From Clostridiales bacterium UBA1763 (GTDB taxonomy: Bacteria; Bacillota; Clostridia; Oscillospirales; Oscillospiraceae): a DNA stretch of 16,238 nucleotides. Shown here piece by piece: positions 7,082-15,211 of the stretch. Both the position numbers and the translations under genes were made by a program. The DNA lies in NCBI GenBank assembly GCA_002314685.1, contig DCHB01000034.1:1-16238 (forward strand), given 5' to 3'. Each line of letters starts with the position of its first letter. The stretch's first letter is position 1. Under the pieces are notes generated by a model. The model was given only the letters and a program-made list of their open reading frames with translations, made no database searches and was not told where the DNA came from.

Positions 7082-8623
7082 ATGGACTTATGGTTAGAAA
7101 TCGTTTTAATTGTTTTAGCTTTTGCAATAGCTTTTGTTTTAGGCATAACTTACCGCAAAAAAGTCGCAGAACGCGAGATAATGAGTGCGGAGGATGAAGC
7201 AAAGAGGATTATAAATGAAGCCATAAAAAACGCCGAGAGCAAGAAACGCGAGGCTCTCGTCGAGGCAAAGGAAGAAATACACAGAAATCGCTCTGAATAC
7301 GAGCGTGAAGAAAAGGCACGCCGTGCCGACCTGCAGAAGCAGGAAAGAAGACTTCAGCAAAAAGAAGAAAATCTTGACAGGAAAACCGATTCTATCGAAC
7401 GCAAGAACGAATCGCTTGCTCAGAAAATCGCCGCAGTTGAAGCTCAGCAGGCTGAAATTGCTCTTATCAAGAAAAGCCAGCTCGAAATGCTTGAAAAAGT
7501 ATCGGGCTACACCGTTGAGGAGGCTAAGGCTTACCTCATAAACGCCCTTAAGGACGAAGTAACGCACGAAATGGCCGTTAAGGTCAAGGAAATCGAGGCT
7601 CAGTACAAGGAAGAAGCGGAGGAAAGAGCAAGAGAAATCATCGTAACCGCAATTCAGCGCTGTGCCGCCGACCATGCAAGCGAAGTCACCGTCTCCGTCG
7701 TACCTCTCCCCAACGACGAGATGAAGGGACGCATCATCGGCCGCGAGGGCCGCAACATCCGCAGCATCGAAACTCTCACAGGCTGTGACCTTATCATTGA
7801 CGACACTCCCGAGGCAATCACCGTTTCCAGCTTCGATCCCGTTCGCCGTGAGGTTGCCCGTCTTGCACTCGAAAAGCTCATCGCAGACGGCAGAATTCAC
7901 CCCGCACGCATCGAGGAAATGGTTGCAAAGGCACAGAAGGAGGTCAATGCAACAATCAAGGCAGAGGGCGAAAGAGCCGTGTTTGAAACAAACATCCACG
8001 GCGTCAATCAGGAAATCGTCAAGCTCCTCGGCCGCATGAAGTACCGCACAAGCTATGGTCAGAATGTGCTCAACCACTCAATCGAGGTTGCCCACATTGC
8101 AGGACTTATCGCATCCGAGCTCGGTGTTGATGTCAACACCGCAAAGCGCGCAGGACTTCTCCACGATATCGGCAAGGCAATCGACCATGAGGTCGAGGGA
8201 AGCCATGTCACAATCGGCGTCGATGTCGCAAAGAAGTACAAGGAAAACGAAGCAGTTATCCACGCTATCGAAGCCCACCACGGCGATGTTGAGCCGCGCA
8301 CAGTCGTTGCCTGCATAGTTCAGGCGGCTGACGCAATCAGCGCCTCCCGTCCCGGTGCAAGACGCGAGAATATCGAAAACTATGTCAAGCGTCTTGAAAA
8401 GCTTGAGGAAATCTCAAAGAGCTTCCCCGGTATCGCAGGAAGCTATGCAATTCAGGCAGGCCGCGAAATCCGCGTAATGGTCAAGCCCGAGGAGGTTCCC
8501 GAGGATAACATGGTGCTCTTAGCCCGTGACATCGCAAAGAAGATTGAAGAAGAGCTGACCTACCCCGGTCAAATCAAGGTTCATGTTCTGCGCGAGACAA
8601 AGGCTGTCGAGTACGCAAAGTAA
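7082..8623 (+). CDS. rny: Ribonuclease Y (membrane-anchored endoribonuclease)
   Basis: A 513-aa endoribonuclease that starts mRNA decay in Gram-positive bacteria from the inner face of the membrane. All parts are present: an N-terminal membrane helix (about 4-23), a long charged coiled coil (about 28-190), a KH RNA-binding domain with GRIIGREGRN (217-226), and an HD domain with LLHDIGKAIDHE (His361-Asp362) and the downstream EAHHGD. Length is normal (about 520). I chose the ATG at 7082 (MDLWLEIVLI), which begins right at the membrane helix; GGAGG is 14 nt upstream, a long spacing. An in-frame ATG at 7061 would add seven residues but overlaps that site. It is monocistronic, with its own promoter, a structured leader and a terminator. 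Confidence 0.97.
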   Translation: MDLWLEIVLIVLAFAIAFVLGITYRKKVAEREIMSAEDEAKRIINEAIKNAESKKREALVEAKEEIHRNRSEYEREEKARRADLQKQERRLQQKEENLDRKTDSIERKNESLAQKIAAVEAQQAEIALIKKSQLEMLEKVSGYTVEEAKAYLINALKDEVTHEMAVKVKEIEAQYKEEAEERAREIIVTAIQRCAADHASEVTVSVVPLPNDEMKGRIIGREGRNIRSIETLTGCDLIIDDTPEAITVSSFDPVRREVARLALEKLIADGRIHPARIEEMVAKAQKEVNATIKAEGERAVFETNIHGVNQEIVKLLGRMKYRTSYGQNVLNHSIEVAHIAGLIASELGVDVNTAKRAGLLHDIGKAIDHEVEGSHVTIGVDVAKKYKENEAVIHAIEAHHGDVEPRTVVACIVQAADAISASRPGARRENIENYVKRLEKLEEISKSFPGIAGSYAIQAGREIRVMVKPEEVPEDNMVLLARDIAKKIEEELTYPGQIKVHVLRETKAVEYAK

Positions 8624-8633
8624 AAAAGACAAT

Positions 8634-8668
8634 AAAAATCCCGTACAGTTTAGCTGTACGGGATTTTT
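8634..8668. terminator. Bidirectional terminator between convergent rny and oadB
   Basis: A 15-bp perfect inverted repeat (8634-8648 and 8654-8668, arms ending AAAAATCCCGTACAG / CTGTACGGGATTTTT) gives a GC-rich hairpin with a T-run on both strands. It lies 11 nt after the rny stop and 4 nt after the oadB stop, so it should serve both genes. Confidence 0.92.
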
Positions 8669-8671
8669 CTG

Positions 8672-9895
8672 TCAGCCGCCGAATACCGAAAGCAGGAAGC
8701 CTGCCGCAATCGCGGAGCCTATAACACCTGCAACGTTCGGCCCCATGGCGTGCATGAGAAGATAGTTTGACTTGTTGTATTTCTTGCCGACATCCTGCGA
8801 AACGCGTGCCGCCATAGGAACGGCGGAAACGCCTGCGGAGCCGATAAGGGGATTTATTTTGCCACCCGAGGTCTTATACATGATAATGCCGCCTAAAAGA
8901 CCGCCGACAGTTGAAATGGCGAAGGCAATAAGACCGAGGAGGATAATGCCTGCCGTTTTCAGATTGAGGAAGTTTTGCGCTACCATTGTGGCACCGACTG
9001 AGGTGGAGAGGAAAATGGTGACAATGTTCATCAGCGCATTTTGTGCCGTGTCGGAAAGTCTTTCGGTCACACCGCACTCACGGAAGAGGTTGCCGAGCAT
9101 GAGACATCCGATTAAAGGCGCGGTTGAGGGCAGAAGCAGAATGACGAAGGTTGCAACAATAATGGGGAAGAGGATTTTCTCCTTCTTGGAAACCTCGCGT
9201 GACTGCACCATTTCAACCTTTCTCATTTCCTCCGTTGTCATCAGCTTCATAATGGGGGGCTGAATAAGCGGAATGAGCGCCATGTACGAGTAAGCGGCTA
9301 TTGCAATGGGACCTAAAAGCTGAGGGGCAAGCTTAGTCGTGAGGAATATTGCCGTCGGGCCGTCAGCACCGCCTATGATGCCGGTTGATGCCGCCTCGGG
9401 ACCTGAGAAGCCGAGAAGCACCGCACCAAAGAAGGCAAAAAATACGCCGAGCTGTGCCGAAGCGCCGAGCAGAAAGCTCTTGGGATTTGCGATAAGGGGA
9501 CCGAAGTCGGTCATAGCACCTACACCGAGGAATATAAGCGAGGGATAAATGCCCGCCTTAACGCCGATATAGAAGAAGTCGAGCAGACCTGCATTGCTCA
9601 TTATGTGCCCGTAGCTGTGGTAATAGGGGCTTGCCTCATCTAAAAATGCCGTCCACAGCTCGGGATGATATAGCGCATTCTCGCCCATGCCGACAAAATA
9701 GCTGAGATTGGTAAGCAGACAGCCGAAGGCTATACCGCAGAGCAAAAGCGGCTCAAACTTTTTCGCGATGCCGAGATATAACAGAACGAAGGCTATTATT
9801 ATCATGACAAGATTTTTCCAGCCGCCGTCTGTGACAAAAAATGCCGCAAATCCCGATTCCATCGCAAGGTTACGCAGAGTATCGAGAATATTCAT
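8672..9895 (-). CDS. oadB: Na+-translocating decarboxylase beta subunit (OadB/GcdB/MmdB family)
   Basis: A 407-aa integral membrane protein that decarboxylates carboxybiotin and uses the energy to export Na+. It has many hydrophobic helices and the two signature regions: TGIIGGADGPTAIF (with the key Asp near residue 178) and GSAGVSAVPMAARVSQ (near 351-366), both linked to Na+ and proton binding in the family. Length fits the family. An AAGGAGGG site stands 5 nt before the ATG. It is the last gene of the operon after the carboxyltransferase, gamma subunit and biotin carrier. Family members work with oxaloacetate, malonyl-, methylmalonyl- or glutaconyl-CoA; the oxaloacetate assignment comes from the OadA-type alpha subunit in the same operon. 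Confidence 0.94.
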   Translation of the reverse strand: MNILDTLRNLAMESGFAAFFVTDGGWKNLVMIIIAFVLLYLGIAKKFEPLLLCGIAFGCLLTNLSYFVGMGENALYHPELWTAFLDEASPYYHSYGHIMSNAGLLDFFYIGVKAGIYPSLIFLGVGAMTDFGPLIANPKSFLLGASAQLGVFFAFFGAVLLGFSGPEAASTGIIGGADGPTAIFLTTKLAPQLLGPIAIAAYSYMALIPLIQPPIMKLMTTEEMRKVEMVQSREVSKKEKILFPIIVATFVILLLPSTAPLIGCLMLGNLFRECGVTERLSDTAQNALMNIVTIFLSTSVGATMVAQNFLNLKTAGIILLGLIAFAISTVGGLLGGIIMYKTSGGKINPLIGSAGVSAVPMAARVSQDVGKKYNKSNYLLMHAMGPNVAGVIGSAIAAGFLLSVFGG

Positions 9896-9906
9896 ACGAG
9901 CCCTCC

Positions 9907-10299
9907 TTATGAAATCACGACAAGAGGTGCACCCGACTGAACAACACTGCCCTTTTCAACAACAATCTGCGAGACTGTGCCGCTGTATGTGGACACGATC
10001 TCGTTTTCCATTTTCATTGCCTCGAGAATGAGCAGAACATCGCCCTCGCTGACAACCTGACCGACGGCAACGTTGATTTTGAGAATGTTGCCGGGCATGG
10101 GGCTCTTGACCGTATTGCCCTCTGCAAGCGGTGCCTGCGCGGCAGGTGCCGCCGCGGGTGCGGCAGCGGGCGCGGGAGCAGCTGCGGCGGGAGCCTTTGC
10201 CGCGGGTGCATACGCATCGTATTCATCGATTATCATCGCCTGACCGAGCTCGACCTCGACCTCGTAGGTTTTATCTCTGAGTGTTACCTTATACTTCAT
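9907..10299 (-). CDS. Biotin carrier protein of the decarboxylase complex
   Basis: A 130-aa protein that carries the biotin swinging arm between the carboxyltransferase and the membrane beta subunit. A short beta N-terminus (about 1-27) is followed by an Ala/Pro linker (about 31-58) and a biotinyl domain with EAMKMEN, the acceptor Lys being near residue 96. In many OadA proteins this domain is fused to the C-terminus of the alpha subunit; here alpha lacks it and the domain is separate, as in GcdC/MmdC systems. The start codon overlaps the end of the gamma-subunit gene by 11 nt, suggesting translational coupling. No biotin ligase is seen in the window. Confidence 0.93.
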   Translation of the reverse strand: MKYKVTLRDKTYEVEVELGQAMIIDEYDAYAPAAKAPAAAAPAPAAAPAAAPAAQAPLAEGNTVKSPMPGNILKINVAVGQVVSEGDVLLILEAMKMENEIVSTYSGTVSQIVVEKGSVVQSGAPLVVIS

Positions 10300-10621
10300 C
10301 TTCCTTTACCTCCCTGATAGAAATAAAGCGGAGTTCATTAAGCGGCTTGCCGAGCGTGTCGGCAACTATTGCCATAATCATTGCGGCGTCGCGCGGGTCT
10401 GTGTCGTATAGCTTCAATTCACCTGCACTGCCGGGTGCGGGTCTGCCTGCCATACGCGCTGTGGGCTCGGACACTGCGGCGGGCTGCTTCTTCGAGCTCA
10501 GAATTTTGCCCGAAAGTGCAATAACACCGCACAAAAGCACAATGCCGAAGAACACGACGGCATAGCCGAGCACGGCAGTCAAAGCCGCATTTCCGACGGA
10601 AATATTGACTAAATCGCTCAT
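10289..10621 (-). CDS. oadG: Decarboxylase gamma subunit, OadG-like
   Basis: A 110-aa protein with one N-terminal membrane helix (about 10-37, TAVLGYAVVFFGIVLLCGVI) and a soluble tail, the layout of OadG-type gamma subunits that tether the carboxyltransferase to the membrane beta subunit. The tail (DTDPRDAAMIMAIVADTLG) resembles the conserved segment seen in this family. A TAAGGAGG string combines the oadA stop with the ribosome binding site of this gene, and the 3' end overlaps the biotin carrier start by 11 nt. Sequence identity in this family is low, so the call rests on topology and operon position. Confidence 0.8.
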   Translation of the reverse strand: MSDLVNISVGNAALTAVLGYAVVFFGIVLLCGVIALSGKILSSKKQPAAVSEPTARMAGRPAPGSAGELKLYDTDPRDAAMIMAIVADTLGKPLNELRFISIREVKEDEV

Positions 10622-10632
10622 CGTGTGCCTCC

Positions 10633-12015
10633 TTATGCCTGGGTTATCGTGTAGCGCACACGCTTTTCTTCGTTCTTCTTACGCTCATCAAAGAAGCGCT
10701 CCGCAACCTGCGGGAAGGCGATGTAGCTGAGCACATCCTCCTCACAGCGAGCCTTGTCACCTAACTGCTGCTGAGCCTTTTCAAAGGTATCGGCAGGGAG
10801 AGAGGCGGCATAGCGTCCCTCAATCGGCTTCTCATCGCCGAGGATTTGTGCGCGGATAGCCTCGTCAATGGGTGCGGGTGTCTTGCCGTATTCGCCGCGG
10901 CAGTATGCCTTGAACTCTGCGCCGACATTCTTGTAGCGCTCGCCCGCGAGCACATTCTGCACCGCCTGCGAGCCGATAATCTGACTCGTGGGGGTGACAA
11001 GCGGGGGATAGCCCATGTCCTTGCGGACTCGGGGAGTCTCGAGCAGTGCCTCGTCAAACCTGTCGAGGGCGTTCATCATTTTAAGCTGACTCAAAAGGTT
11101 GGACAGCATTCCGCCGGGTATCTGATAGGTGAGGCACTGTGTGTCGGTTGTCATGGATATGGGGTTTATTGTGCCGTCCTCAAAATAGTCGTTGCGAATG
11201 GGCTTGAAGTGGTTTGCAATTTCAAAAAGACTGTTCTCGTCAAGCGAAACATCGTAGCCGAGCTCCTTGAGCGCATAGAACAGAGTCTCGGTAGCGGGCT
11301 GTGATGTGCCGCCCGAGAAGGGAGATATAGCCGTGTCGATTACGTCTGCACCCGCCTCGATTGCCTTGAGATAGGTCATAAACGCAAGACCCGTTGTCGA
11401 GTGCGTGTGAATGACGAGGGGGAGGTCAACGGCATCCTTAATGCCCGAAACGAGGTCGTAGGCATTCTGCGGAGTCATGATACCCGCCATATCCTTAATG
11501 CAGACGGAGCTGACGCCCATCTGCTTGAGCTCGCTTGCAAGCTCGACATATTTTGAAATCGTGTGCACGGGGCTTATCGTGTAGGATATTGTGCCCGAGG
11601 CATGAGCACCGCATTTGACGGTCTCCTCGATCGCGACCTTGAGGTTTGTCATGTCATTGAGTGCGTCGAAAATGCGGATAATGTCAATGCCGTTTTTAAC
11701 CGCGCATCTTACAAATCTGCGGACAATATCATCGGGGTAATGCTTGTAGCCGAGGATGTTTTGCCCGCGAAGAAGCATCTGAAGCTTGGTGTTGGGCATC
11801 TTTTCGCGTATTTTACGCAAACGCTCCCACGGGTCCTCGTTCAGATAGCGCAGACATACATCGAAGGTTGCACCGCCCCAGCACTCAACGGAATAATATC
11901 CCGCCTTATCCATGGTTTCGAGAATGGACTCAAATTTTGAGTACGGAAGTCGGGTTGCCATAAGAGACTGATTTGCGTCACGCAGTACAGTCTCGGTAAA
12001 CTGAACTTTCTTCAT
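10633..12015 (-). CDS. oadA: Oxaloacetate decarboxylase alpha subunit (carboxyltransferase)
   Basis: A 460-aa cytoplasmic carboxyltransferase that moves CO2 from oxaloacetate to biotin, yielding pyruvate. Hallmarks are TETVLRDANQSLMATRL (metal-binding Asp near 13), CWGGATFDVCLR, the KDMAG motif (Lys174, carbamylated in the family) and the metal ligands in VIHTHSTTGLA (His203, His205). A conserved C-terminal helical region is present, but the biotinyl domain found in longer family members is absent; a separate carrier gene follows. It begins with ATG after an AGGGAGG site and heads the operon oadA-oadG-carrier-oadB. It could also act as the carboxyltransferase half of a split pyruvate carboxylase, but the adjacent beta subunit favours the Na+ pump. 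Confidence 0.94.
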   Translation of the reverse strand: MKKVQFTETVLRDANQSLMATRLPYSKFESILETMDKAGYYSVECWGGATFDVCLRYLNEDPWERLRKIREKMPNTKLQMLLRGQNILGYKHYPDDIVRRFVRCAVKNGIDIIRIFDALNDMTNLKVAIEETVKCGAHASGTISYTISPVHTISKYVELASELKQMGVSSVCIKDMAGIMTPQNAYDLVSGIKDAVDLPLVIHTHSTTGLAFMTYLKAIEAGADVIDTAISPFSGGTSQPATETLFYALKELGYDVSLDENSLFEIANHFKPIRNDYFEDGTINPISMTTDTQCLTYQIPGGMLSNLLSQLKMMNALDRFDEALLETPRVRKDMGYPPLVTPTSQIIGSQAVQNVLAGERYKNVGAEFKAYCRGEYGKTPAPIDEAIRAQILGDEKPIEGRYAASLPADTFEKAQQQLGDKARCEEDVLSYIAFPQVAERFFDERKKNEEKRVRYTITQA

Positions 12016-12048
12016 GCTTTATCCTCCCTGAATAATTATCTCAAGTGC

Positions 12049-12057
12049 ATTATACCA
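12049..12057 (-). promoter_or_regulatory. Extended -10 promoter of the oad operon
   Basis: On the minus strand TGGTATAAT (TG-N-TATAAT, an extended -10) lies about 34-42 nt before the oadA ATG. No good -35 is seen at 16-18 nt, as expected for this promoter class. Transcription would start near 12042, leaving a short leader with AGGGAGG. Confidence 0.6.
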
Positions 12058-12142
12058 CAGCACAATATAAATTGTATATGAGTTATAGTTAACAGATATC
12101 GGCTTTATATTCCGTTTTTTCAAAAGCTTGCTTATGCAGGAT

Positions 12143-12182
12143 AAATAAAAATGCTCTCTGACAAAGAATTGTCAGAGAGCAT
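12143..12182 (-). terminator. Terminator of the PBP / 93-aa protein operon
   Basis: A perfect 13-bp inverted repeat (12151-12163 with 12170-12182, arm ATGCTCTCTGACA) with a 6-nt loop is followed on the minus strand by TTTTATTTAT. It lies 7 nt after the stop of the 93-aa gene. Bases 12058-12142 between this and the oad promoter are AT-rich and hold no gene I can see. Confidence 0.88.
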
Positions 12183-12189
12183 AGTAATA

Positions 12190-12471
12190 TTACTGAGCAA
12201 GTGCTCTTTCGAGCCATACGCTTGCAACGTCCATTGCCGCCCAAAAGCCGTCCTTCTCGCTCTTCTTAACGATGCGGTCGCGGGATTTGACGGTGGGGTC
12301 TGTCAGCTGAAGCTGAACGGAAACCTTGGTTGCAACATCGAGGTCCTTGACCTTCTTCGTCTCCATTATCTGAAGCATGATGATGTACTTGTCGCTCATG
12401 CTGCCGTAATATACGATGTTGCCTGCACGCTGCAGGGGATGTCCCTTGTATTCCAAAGCTTTATTTGCCAA
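12190..12471 (-). CDS. Unrecognised 93-aa protein co-transcribed with the PBP gene
   Basis: I do not recognise this family. The protein is soluble-looking, without signal peptide or membrane helix, and contains ALEYKGHPLQRAGNIVYYG, DKYIIMLQIMET and a charged C-terminal half (DPTVKSRDRIVKKSEKDG) ending in an amphipathic helix. I placed the start at a TTG (12469-12471, MANKALEYKG), since a GGAGG site (12480-12484) lies 8 nt upstream; the further upstream TTG overlaps that site. It begins 23 nt after the PBP stop and ends at a terminator, so it shares the PBP transcript. Translation-grade codon use, a clean ribosome binding site and a terminator support a real gene. Confidence 0.8.
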   Translation of the reverse strand: MANKALEYKGHPLQRAGNIVYYGSMSDKYIIMLQIMETKKVKDLDVATKVSVQLQLTDPTVKSRDRIVKKSEKDGFWAAMDVASVWLERALAQ

Positions 12472-12494
12472 AATATTTACCTCCAAAAATTTGC

Positions 12495-14600
12495 TTATGC
12501 GGCAGAGTCGGTGACTACGGGAGCCTCGGACTGCTGTGCGGCTTTTTCCTTTGCCTCTTTTTCAGCCTTCTCCTTAGCTTCCTTCTCCTTCTTTGCCTTA
12601 CGCTCTTTTTCGCTCAGTGCCTGGTCCTCAAGCTCATCCTTCGTACCGAAGATGCCTGTCGCACTTCCGCCGTAGGAGATGTTGAAGTCCTTATATTTGA
12701 GGTCCTTATGGATAGACTCCATAACATCCTGCCATATCTGAGTTGCGGGGTTGCCCGAGAAGCTCATGTACTCGGGAGTGTCGTAGCCCGTCCAAACCGC
12801 GCAGGTGTAGTAGGGGGTGTATCCGCAGAACCAACGGTCCTTGTTGTCGGAGGTTGTACCCGTCTTACCTGCAACGGGCATATTGCTGAGTCTTGACTCG
12901 TAGCCCGTGCCGTAGGTGGCGGCATTGTTGAGCATATAGGTCATCGTTCTCGCCGTCTCCTTGGAGAATGCCTCGGAGGTCTCGGGCTGATTGTCAAGAA
13001 CGGTGTTGCCGTCGCTGTCCTTCACGAGAGTGTAGGTGCGGGATTTCGTGAAGATACCGTCGTTGGCAAGCGCACAGTAAGCCTGAGCCATTTCCCTGAC
13101 GGTGATGCCGTAGTGCGGCTGACCGAGGGCGAGTGCGGCGTAGTCGGCGTCCTCATCAATGAGACTCACGATACCCAAACGCGATCTGAGGAAATCAAGC
13201 GAGGTTGCGGGGGTTAGCTTGTCCATTATCTGAGCAGAAACGGTGTTTTTAGACTCCTGCAAAGCCTGCAGAATAGTCATAACGCCGTTGTAGGTGTTCG
13301 GGGAGTTTACGGGGAACCAGCTTGTTCCCGAAAGCTTAATGTGCTCTCCGTCAGCATCAAGCACGAGTGTTGACGGGGAGATGAGACCGTATTCAACGGC
13401 GGGACCGTAAACCGCGATGGGCTTGATTGATGATCCGGGAGGTCTTGTGGTGTCGGTAGCTCTGTTGAGTCCGTAGTTGATGGTCTTCTTGCCCGTGCCG
13501 CCCGACAGTGCGACTATCTCGCCCGTGTACTGATTCATTATAACAATACCGCTTTGAAGCTGAGATGAGGTATTGCTGTTGCTCTTAGGCAGGGCACTGA
13601 GATTTTCGTAAATCTTATCGACCTTGTCCTGAATGTCCTTATCGAGACAGCAGTAGATTTCGTAGCCTGCGTTATAGACAAGATGCTCCGCCGTGGCAAC
13701 GGATATGCCCTTTTCCTCGGCGAGGTCGTCGATAACATCGCTTATAACCGTCTCGGTGTAGTAGCTGTTAATGGTCGAGCTTGTCGGCTCGTTTTCGCCG
13801 CGGACAAATTCGAGCTCCTCGGCGACAGCCTCCTCATACTCAGACCTGTTTATATAGCCCTGGTCGTACATACATTTGAGAACATTCTCCTGGCGATTCT
13901 TGTTGTTCTCAACACTGTAAAACGGGTCGTAGTAGGTGGGGAGGTTGGTAATACCGACAATGGCGGCACATTCTGCGAGCGAAAGCTCGGAAACATCCTT
14001 GCCGAAATAGGTCTGAGCCGCGGTCTGAACACCGTAGCAGCCCTCACCGAAGTAAACGGCGTTGAGGTACCACTCGATTATCTCATCCTTGTCGTGCTGC
14101 TTTTCAAACTCAAGCGCCTGGAAAATCTCAAGCATCTTACGCTGAACGGTTATATCGTCCTGCTGAGTGAGGTTTTTTATTAGCTGCTGAGTGATAGTCG
14201 AGCCACCGAAGGTGTTTTTCATTCCGACGAACATATTTACAAATGCGCCCGCGGTGCGATACCAGTCAACACCGTTGTGCCTGTAAAATCGCTTGTCCTC
14301 GATTGAAACAAGCGCCTTTTCCATGTAGGTGGGGATGTCCTCATAATCAACCCAGATACGGTTTTCCTTGCCGTGCAGGGTGGTAAGCACCTTCCAGTCG
14401 TCACCGTCCTGATAATAAATGGTGCTCGTCTGATTGAGGGCATAGTCGTCAAGGTCAAGCTGTGAGTTGGGGATTATACAGGTCTTGATGTAAAATGCGA
14501 AAATGCACAAAAACAGCAGTACCGCAAGTATGCAAATCAAAACGATAGTGCCCACTATCAGCATGCCTTTTCCGCGCTTAGGAGCCTTGGCTTTTCCCAT
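12495..14600 (-). CDS. Class A penicillin-binding protein (PBP1A-type transglycosylase/transpeptidase)
   Basis: A 701-aa bifunctional peptidoglycan synthase. A basic N-terminus and one membrane helix (about 12-38) lead to a GT51 glycosyltransferase domain with EDKRFYRHNGVD (catalytic Glu near 101), GGSTITQQLIKNL and a downstream Glu region. The transpeptidase domain follows, with SxxK (SSIK, nucleophile near Ser390), SKN (near 450-452) and KTGTT (near 579-583). The last about 50 residues form a Lys/Glu/Ala-rich tail. I chose the ATG at 14598-14600 (MGKAKAPKRGKG): AAGGAGGTG precedes it, and the 19 extra upstream codons would include that site. The promoter is at 14675-14702. It is the first gene of a two-gene operon. 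Confidence 0.96.
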   Translation of the reverse strand: MGKAKAPKRGKGMLIVGTIVLICILAVLLFLCIFAFYIKTCIIPNSQLDLDDYALNQTSTIYYQDGDDWKVLTTLHGKENRIWVDYEDIPTYMEKALVSIEDKRFYRHNGVDWYRTAGAFVNMFVGMKNTFGGSTITQQLIKNLTQQDDITVQRKMLEIFQALEFEKQHDKDEIIEWYLNAVYFGEGCYGVQTAAQTYFGKDVSELSLAECAAIVGITNLPTYYDPFYSVENNKNRQENVLKCMYDQGYINRSEYEEAVAEELEFVRGENEPTSSTINSYYTETVISDVIDDLAEEKGISVATAEHLVYNAGYEIYCCLDKDIQDKVDKIYENLSALPKSNSNTSSQLQSGIVIMNQYTGEIVALSGGTGKKTINYGLNRATDTTRPPGSSIKPIAVYGPAVEYGLISPSTLVLDADGEHIKLSGTSWFPVNSPNTYNGVMTILQALQESKNTVSAQIMDKLTPATSLDFLRSRLGIVSLIDEDADYAALALGQPHYGITVREMAQAYCALANDGIFTKSRTYTLVKDSDGNTVLDNQPETSEAFSKETARTMTYMLNNAATYGTGYESRLSNMPVAGKTGTTSDNKDRWFCGYTPYYTCAVWTGYDTPEYMSFSGNPATQIWQDVMESIHKDLKYKDFNISYGGSATGIFGTKDELEDQALSEKERKAKKEKEAKEKAEKEAKEKAAQQSEAPVVTDSAA

Positions 14601-14674
14601 TAAACGGTCACACCTCCTTAAGTGTGATGAAATAAGCTGAGAAGCTTCAATAATCAAATTTGATACAAGTACCG

Positions 14675-14702
14675 ATTATATGATTATAACACATTATGTC
14701 AA
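14675..14702 (-). promoter_or_regulatory. Promoter of the PBP operon
   Basis: Minus strand TTGACA (14697-14702), 16-nt spacer, TATAAT (14675-14680). Both hexamers are perfect. A second TATAAT lies inside the spacer but is too close to the -35. The leader is about 65-70 nt. Confidence 0.85.
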
Positions 14703-14791
14703 GTGCGGGTATATAAATTATGAATTTTTTTAAGTAATACTAATTTTTGCATAGAAGGGCAATAATAATCGCAAAAAGGAGCTGATGAAAA

Positions 14792-15139
14792 ATGAAAAAT
14801 GCAGTCAAAGCCGCCCTTGTAGGCGTGCTTTTTATAGGCGCGGCAGTAATGGCGGCTACGGCGGTTAAAAATGTTGCACAGCAGGGGAGTGCGGAGAACG
14901 CTGAGGATAATTACGACTACGCCGCCTTTATCGGAGAAAAGGGGGATGCCGAATACTATCTGCGCGATTGCTCGGGATATGTTGCCGTGTTTAAGGGTGA
15001 AAGCACCGACACACCCATTGAAATTACGGACATAGAAACTCAGACGCTCAACAATGTTGACCGCAGACTTCTCGCTGACGGCATTCCCGCCGAGGATAAA
15101 AATGAGCTTCTTATGCTGCTTGAGGATTTAAGCTCATAA
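14792..15139 (+). CDS. Small exported or membrane-anchored protein with BofC C-terminal-like domain
   Basis: A 115-aa protein. An N-terminal hydrophobic segment (about 6-24, VKAALVGVLFIGAAVMAATA) looks like a signal or anchor, followed by an acidic linker. The C-terminal half (YYLRDCSGYVAVFKG ... TPIEITDIETQTLNNVDRRLL ... ELLMLLEDL) resembles the short clostridial proteins that carry a domain like the C-terminus of the forespore regulator BofC; their role is unclear. AAAAGGAGCTGATG precedes the ATG. It is divergent from the PBP gene. I could not find a convincing promoter in the 90 nt between the PBP promoter and this gene. Family match is from memory of the pattern and needs a profile search. 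Confidence 0.72.
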   Translation: MKNAVKAALVGVLFIGAAVMAATAVKNVAQQGSAENAEDNYDYAAFIGEKGDAEYYLRDCSGYVAVFKGESTDTPIEITDIETQTLNNVDRRLLADGIPAEDKNELLMLLEDLSS

Positions 15140-15153
15140 CATTGCTAATAATC

Positions 15154-15182
15154 TTGATTTATGCCGCCGTATTGTTTATAAT
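15154..15182 (+). promoter_or_regulatory. Promoter of the DUF1292 gene
   Basis: TTGATT (15154-15159), 17-nt spacer, TATAAT (15177-15182), with a likely start near 15189 and a 23-nt leader containing AGGAGGA. Confidence 0.82.
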
Positions 15183-15211
15183 GAGATAAACTAAATCAGG
15201 AGGAAAATACA

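Noticed and set aside
7139..8077. 312-aa minus-strand frame opposite rny
   Set aside because: Cys/Phe/Leu-rich shadow of the rny frame with no start signal; rny is complete and well conserved.
10097..10215. GC-rich repeat within the biotin carrier gene
   Set aside because: It is the Ala/Pro linker normal for biotin carrier proteins, not a separate repeat element.
12495..12650. Lys/Glu-rich tail of the PBP as a possible frameshift or fusion
   Set aside because: The frame and ribosome binding site of the next gene are intact, and charged low-complexity tails are common in clostridial class A PBPs.
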